Shown here: positions 6,906-8,789 of the stretch, piece after piece
Layout: each line of letters begins with the position of its first letter
Numbering within the stretch: position 1 is the first letter of the stretch
From: Natrialbaceae archaeon
GTDB lineage: Archaea; Halobacteriota; Halobacteria; Halobacteriales; Natrialbaceae
Reading direction: 5' to 3'
NCBI GenBank assembly: GCA_003552325.1
Contig: PUKM01000282.1
Span: 1-8,789, forward strand
DNA length: 8,789 nucleotides
Program-made: the position numbers and the translations under genes
The notes under the pieces: generated by a model
The model's input: the letters and a program-made list of their open reading frames with translations, nothing else
Told to the model about the DNA's origin: nothing
Databases searched by the model: none

Positions 6906-7502
6906 TCACGACGCGTCGCCGTTGTCGATCGCCGTCACGAAGCCATCCGCCGTCCGGGCGACGCCGACCGCACAGACCGGGTGTTCGAAGGACGCCTCGA
7001 GTGCCGTCGTCGCGGCGTCTTCAGCATGCTCCGGGCCCCACTCGTAGGGTTCGGGGCTGTCCGTTTCGTAGGTCGCCACCATCGTCGGTTCGTCGACGGT
7101 GTCGACGATGAGGGCATCCCGCCGGACGGTGCCGATCATGGCGGTTCCGTCAGCATCGATGGTCGCGGCGATCCGTGGCGTGTCGTACGCGTCTTTCTCG
7201 AAATCGAGCGCCAGCAGGGTGTTCGCGAGCGCGTCTCGAGCGGGATAGCCGAGTTCGAGTTTTTCGGCGATCGGATCGACGTGTGAGCCGTTGCCGAAGG
7301 CCACCGTCTCGCCCGCCGGCGTCTGGACCGTCCGCAAACAGTTGTATGCCACGTATGGGTTGTCCGTTTCCGGGGCGTCGGGCGTCGGGCCGACGGTCAG
7401 GGCGTCGTCACGGGCGGTGATCTGACGGTTCGGGAACGATCTGGAGGAGACGCGATAGGCGCCGAAGTCGGGGCCGACGACGACGAATCGTCCAACGTAC
7501 AT
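6906..7502 (-). CDS. purO: IMP cyclohydrolase, archaeal PurO type
   Basis: A 198-residue protein that closes the ring of FAICAR to give IMP, the last step of de novo purine synthesis. It replaces the cyclohydrolase half of bacterial PurH. Family hallmarks are MYVGRFVVVG at 1-10, AYRVSSRSFPNR at 15-26, NPYVAYNCLR at 48-57, GNGSHVDPI at 70-78 and FEKDAYDTPRIA at 101-112. The length is that of known archaeal PurO (about 200 residues). The frame is open further upstream to 7688, but that part overlaps the tRNA and carries non-acidic, Cys-rich, non-conserved sequence. ATG 7502 fits both the family start and a TATA-like element 27 bases upstream. The gene is monocistronic and converges on nasA across 39 bases. 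Confidence 0.94.
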   Translation of the reverse strand: MYVGRFVVVGPDFGAYRVSSRSFPNRQITARDDALTVGPTPDAPETDNPYVAYNCLRTVQTPAGETVAFGNGSHVDPIAEKLELGYPARDALANTLLALDFEKDAYDTPRIAATIDADGTAMIGTVRRDALIVDTVDEPTMVATYETDSPEPYEWGPEHAEDAATTALEASFEHPVCAVGVARTADGFVTAIDNGDAS

Positions 7503-7550
7503 ACGCGTTCGTGCGTATTTCGAGGGAAAATAGGTGTCGGTATACGCACG
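7501..7550. promoter_or_regulatory. purO promoter with repeated ATACGC/GCGTAT elements
   Basis: On the minus strand the TATA-like element reads CCTATTTTCCC (7524-7534), about 27 bases before the purO ATG. Around it lie three copies of one hexamer: ATACGC (7501-7506) facing GCGTAT (7513-7518) across six bases, forming a perfect dyad that overlaps the start codon, and ATACGC again at 7542-7547. The outer pair extends to a 9-bp perfect inverted repeat, CGTGCGTAT (7510-7518) and ATACGCACG (7542-7550), bracketing the TATA element. The layout resembles an operator, but no regulator is known to me. Confidence 0.45.
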
Positions 7551-7630
7551 TTCGGACCACATTTGAGAAGGAGCGCCGAAACATCGACAGATGCCCGAAG
7601 CAGTGGGTCTCGGCGTCGAAACCCGACAGT

Positions 7631-7640
7631 CATAAATAGA
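7631..7640 (+). promoter_or_regulatory. TATA-like promoter element of the tRNA-Gln gene
   Basis: CATAAATAGA is centred near 7636, about 31 bases before the first base of the tRNA at 7667. Transcription would start close to 7662 and give a 5' leader of only a few bases, removable by RNase P. Confidence 0.6.
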
Positions 7641-7666
7641 CCCCAGACAAAATTCGTGTTGCGCAC

Positions 7667-7739
7667 AGACCCATGGGGTAGCGGCCAATCCTGAAGCCTT
7701 CTGGGGGCTTCGACCCAGGTTCGAATCCTGGTGGGTCTA
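7667..7739 (+). tRNA. tRNA-Gln, anticodon CTG
   Basis: The 73-base gene folds as a cloverleaf. The acceptor stem is AGACCCA (7667-7673) with TGGGTCT (7732-7738), and A7739 is the discriminator. The anticodon stem is AAGCC (7694-7698) with GGCTT (7706-7710), around the loop TTCTGGG. The anticodon is CTG (7701-7703), which reads CAG. The T arm is CCAGG-TTCGAAT-CCTGG. CCA is not encoded and there is no intron. The sequence closely resembles other haloarchaeal glutamine tRNAs as I recall them. In haloarchaea this tRNA is usually charged with Glu and then amidated by GatDE (family knowledge). Confidence 0.96.
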
Positions 7740-7740
7740 C

Positions 7741-7744
7741 TTTT
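7741..7744 (+). terminator. oligo-T terminator of the tRNA gene
   Basis: TTTT starts two bases after the tRNA's last base. A short T-run directly behind a tRNA is the common archaeal termination signal. Confidence 0.4.
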
Positions 7745-7835
7745 CATCTCGAGCAATCCTCGAGCGCCCGTTACCGGTCTCCAGTGGAAATGAAGGGGTT
7801 CTACACACCCACCGCTGTCGGTGACGAGCACCAGA

Positions 7836-7844
7836 ACGTTTAGG
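7836..7844 (+). promoter_or_regulatory. weak TATA-like element of the rhodanese lipoprotein gene
   Basis: ACGTTTAGG is centred about 28 bases before the ATG at 7869. The match is weak, but the spacing agrees with the other leaderless genes of the window and supports the shorter start. Confidence 0.35.
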
Positions 7845-7868
7845 CCGTCCGACACCCTGCACACCCCT

Positions 7869-8567
7869 ATGCAGCGGCGTTCGTTCATCGCAACGGTGGG
7901 AATCCTCTCGAGTGCCAGCCTCAGCGGGTGTCTGGACGCGCTTTCGGGCGACGGGGAGGAGGACTTCGAGACTGGCCAGTACGACGGCCGGGAGGTCCCA
8001 TTGGCCCCACTCGAGACCGTATACGAGTGGTTCGAAGCCGATGACGCCCGGTTCGTCGATACCCGTGGCCCCGGCCAGTACGAAACGGCCCACATCGAGG
8101 GGGCTGTCTCGAGCCCACCGACGGACGACGCCACCCTCGAAAACGATCCAGTGAGCGAGTGGGGGACGGATACCCGGATCGTCACCTACTGTGATTGTCC
8201 CCACTCCCTCGCGGTGATGCGTGCCAGTCAGTACAAAGAAGCGGGTTACGACCGGGTGTACGCACTGGACGATGGCTTTCCGGCCTGGAAAGACGCCGAG
8301 TATCCAGTCGTCGAGGATGAGACGGCCGCACTCGAAGGGCACGAAATCGTGGGTGAGAGCGACCCGGCCAACGCCGGCGCGTACGTCTGGCTCACCACCG
8401 CGGACGGCCGCCAGACAGAGATCACCCAGGTCGAAGACGACGGCACGTTCACTCTGCTCGTCCGGTTTGCCGACATCGACGAGGACACACGGCTCTCGCT
8501 CGAGGGACCCGACCACGAGTACGAAGCCACCCTCGAAACGTTGACGACCGAGCGGGTTCGGGCCTGA
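7869..8567 (+). CDS. Tat-exported lipoprotein with a rhodanese domain
   Basis: A 232-residue protein. Residues 1-21 form a Tat lipoprotein signal: RR at 3-4 in MQRRSFIAT, a short hydrophobic stretch, then lipobox LSGC with Cys21 as the lipidated residue after cleavage. An acidic linker follows. A rhodanese-like domain covers about 45-148: FVDTRGPGQYETAHIEGA at 62-79, then the active-site loop YCDCPHSLA, with Cys108 as the likely sulfur-carrying cysteine and Cys110 beside it, and the closing GYDRVYALDDGFPAWKDAEYPV. Residues 160-232 form a separate beta-rich domain of unknown role. The protein should sit on the outer face of the membrane; the sulfur donor, acceptor and true substrate are unknown. 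ATG 7869 is preferred to an in-frame ATG at 7821 because the RR motif then falls at the N terminus. It stands alone downstream of the tRNA. Confidence 0.88.
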   Translation: MQRRSFIATVGILSSASLSGCLDALSGDGEEDFETGQYDGREVPLAPLETVYEWFEADDARFVDTRGPGQYETAHIEGAVSSPPTDDATLENDPVSEWGTDTRIVTYCDCPHSLAVMRASQYKEAGYDRVYALDDGFPAWKDAEYPVVEDETAALEGHEIVGESDPANAGAYVWLTTADGRQTEITQVEDDGTFTLLVRFADIDEDTRLSLEGPDHEYEATLETLTTERVRA

Positions 8568-8572
8568 GGGAG

Positions 8573-8584
8573 TTCATTTCTTTC
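8573..8584 (+). terminator. possible T-rich terminator after the rhodanese gene
   Basis: TTCATTTCTTTC follows the stop codon by five bases. It is the only pyrimidine tract with several Ts after this gene and fits a weak archaeal oligo-T terminator. Confidence 0.3.
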
Positions 8585-8603
8585 GCCATGTATAGTCGCC
8601 TGC

Positions 8604-8619
8604 GTGACTGGCGAGTCAC
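8604..8619. promoter_or_regulatory. perfect dyad upstream of the last gene
   Basis: GTGACT and AGTCAC form a perfect 6-bp inverted repeat with a 4-base centre (GGCG). It lies about 20 bases before the TATA-like element of the next gene, a position where haloarchaeal activators or repressors can bind. It could equally be a hairpin ending the rhodanese transcript. Confidence 0.3.
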
Positions 8620-8637
8620 TTAGGAGCCTCGAGCCCG

Positions 8638-8646
8638 TATTATATT
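8638..8646 (+). promoter_or_regulatory. TATA-like promoter element of the right-edge gene
   Basis: TATTATATT stands out in GC-rich surroundings. With the usual 25-27 base spacing, transcription would start near 8668 and leave a leader of roughly 17 bases before the ATG at 8686, unlike the leaderless genes elsewhere here. Confidence 0.5.
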
Positions 8647-8685
8647 CGAATCGCCTCCCGACCGCCCACCCCATCCGACGCACCC

Positions 8686-8789
8686 ATGAACACAACAGCG
8701 TCACCACCCACGTCACTGCCACTGCCTGCTACCGCCCGCCTCGAGGACCGCTCGGTCCGCGCTCGAGTCGAACCGATGTCGGTCCTGCC
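8686..8789 (+). CDS. N-terminal part of an unrecognised protein
   Basis: ATG 8686 opens a frame that stays open to the right edge, giving 34 complete codons beginning MNTTASPPTSLPLPATARLE. The first 17 residues are rich in Thr, Ser and Pro, then charged residues appear (LEDRSVRARVEP). There is no twin-arginine or hydrophobic signal. The promoter-like TATTATATT upstream supports a real gene start. I do not recognise the protein; too little is present to assign a family. Confidence 0.45.
   Translation, partial: MNTTASPPTSLPLPATARLEDRSVRARVEPMSVL

Noticed and set aside
7503..7688. N-terminal extension of purO up to 7688
   Set aside because: It overlaps the tRNA gene, is Cys-rich and not acidic, and PurO proteins begin with the MYVGRF-type motif found at 7502.
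7667..7739. tRNA-Gln as the attachment site of an integrated element
   Set aside because: No second copy of the tRNA 3' end and no integrase are present in the window.
7821..7868. Upstream in-frame start for the rhodanese gene
   Set aside because: It would bury the twin-arginine motif 16 residues into the protein and place the weak TATA element inside the gene.
1..8789. CRISPR arrays, insertion sequences or a defence system
   Set aside because: No regularly spaced repeats, transposase, nuclease or toxin-antitoxin signatures were found. The genes are mainly core functions.

Overview
The window is chromosomal DNA from a halophilic archaeon (class Halobacteria). The evidence is high GC with strongly acidic predicted proteins, TATA-like elements centred about 27 bases upstream of several start codons (leaderless transcription), an archaeal-type IMP cyclohydrolase (PurO), a two-domain fused TatC that is known only from haloarchaea, and only one CTAG tetramer seen by eye in 8.8 kb. 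I cannot fix the genus from the sequence.

Layout. Bases 1-192 hold the 3' end of an unrecognised gene. It converges on a 58-residue ribbon-helix-helix protein (258-434, minus). Next is a divergent pair of twin-arginine translocase genes: tatCt (491-2818, minus), two fused TatC domains, and tatCo (2964-4457, plus), one TatC domain behind a 264-residue acidic extension. They share a 145-base promoter region. A 237-base stretch (4458-4694) follows, with a coding-like frame broken by a stop codon. It leads into a complete molybdopterin oxidoreductase that best matches haloarchaeal assimilatory nitrate reductase NasA (4695-6866, plus). purO (6906-7502, minus) converges on nasA. A tRNA-Gln(CTG) gene lies at 7667-7739 (plus). 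A twin-arginine lipoprotein with a rhodanese domain lies at 7869-8567 (plus), and another gene starts at 8686 and runs off the right edge.

How the genes relate. TatCo and TatCt are the membrane receptor and translocase subunits of the Tat route, which haloarchaea use for a large share of secreted proteins. The rhodanese lipoprotein carries the matching signal (RR motif plus lipobox), so substrate and machinery both occur here, although not in one operon. NasA has no Tat signal and should act in the cytoplasm. purO and the tRNA are housekeeping genes. There are no insertion sequences, CRISPR arrays or phage genes. No gene-free stretch exceeds 300 bases.

The window is mostly ordinary core genome. 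Items worth a second look are the interrupted small frame before nasA, the repeated ATACGC/GCGTAT element around the purO promoter, the symmetric element between the two tat promoters, an in-frame duplication in nasA, the loss of canonical TatC residues in TatCt, and a very strong excess of the hexamer CTCGAG.
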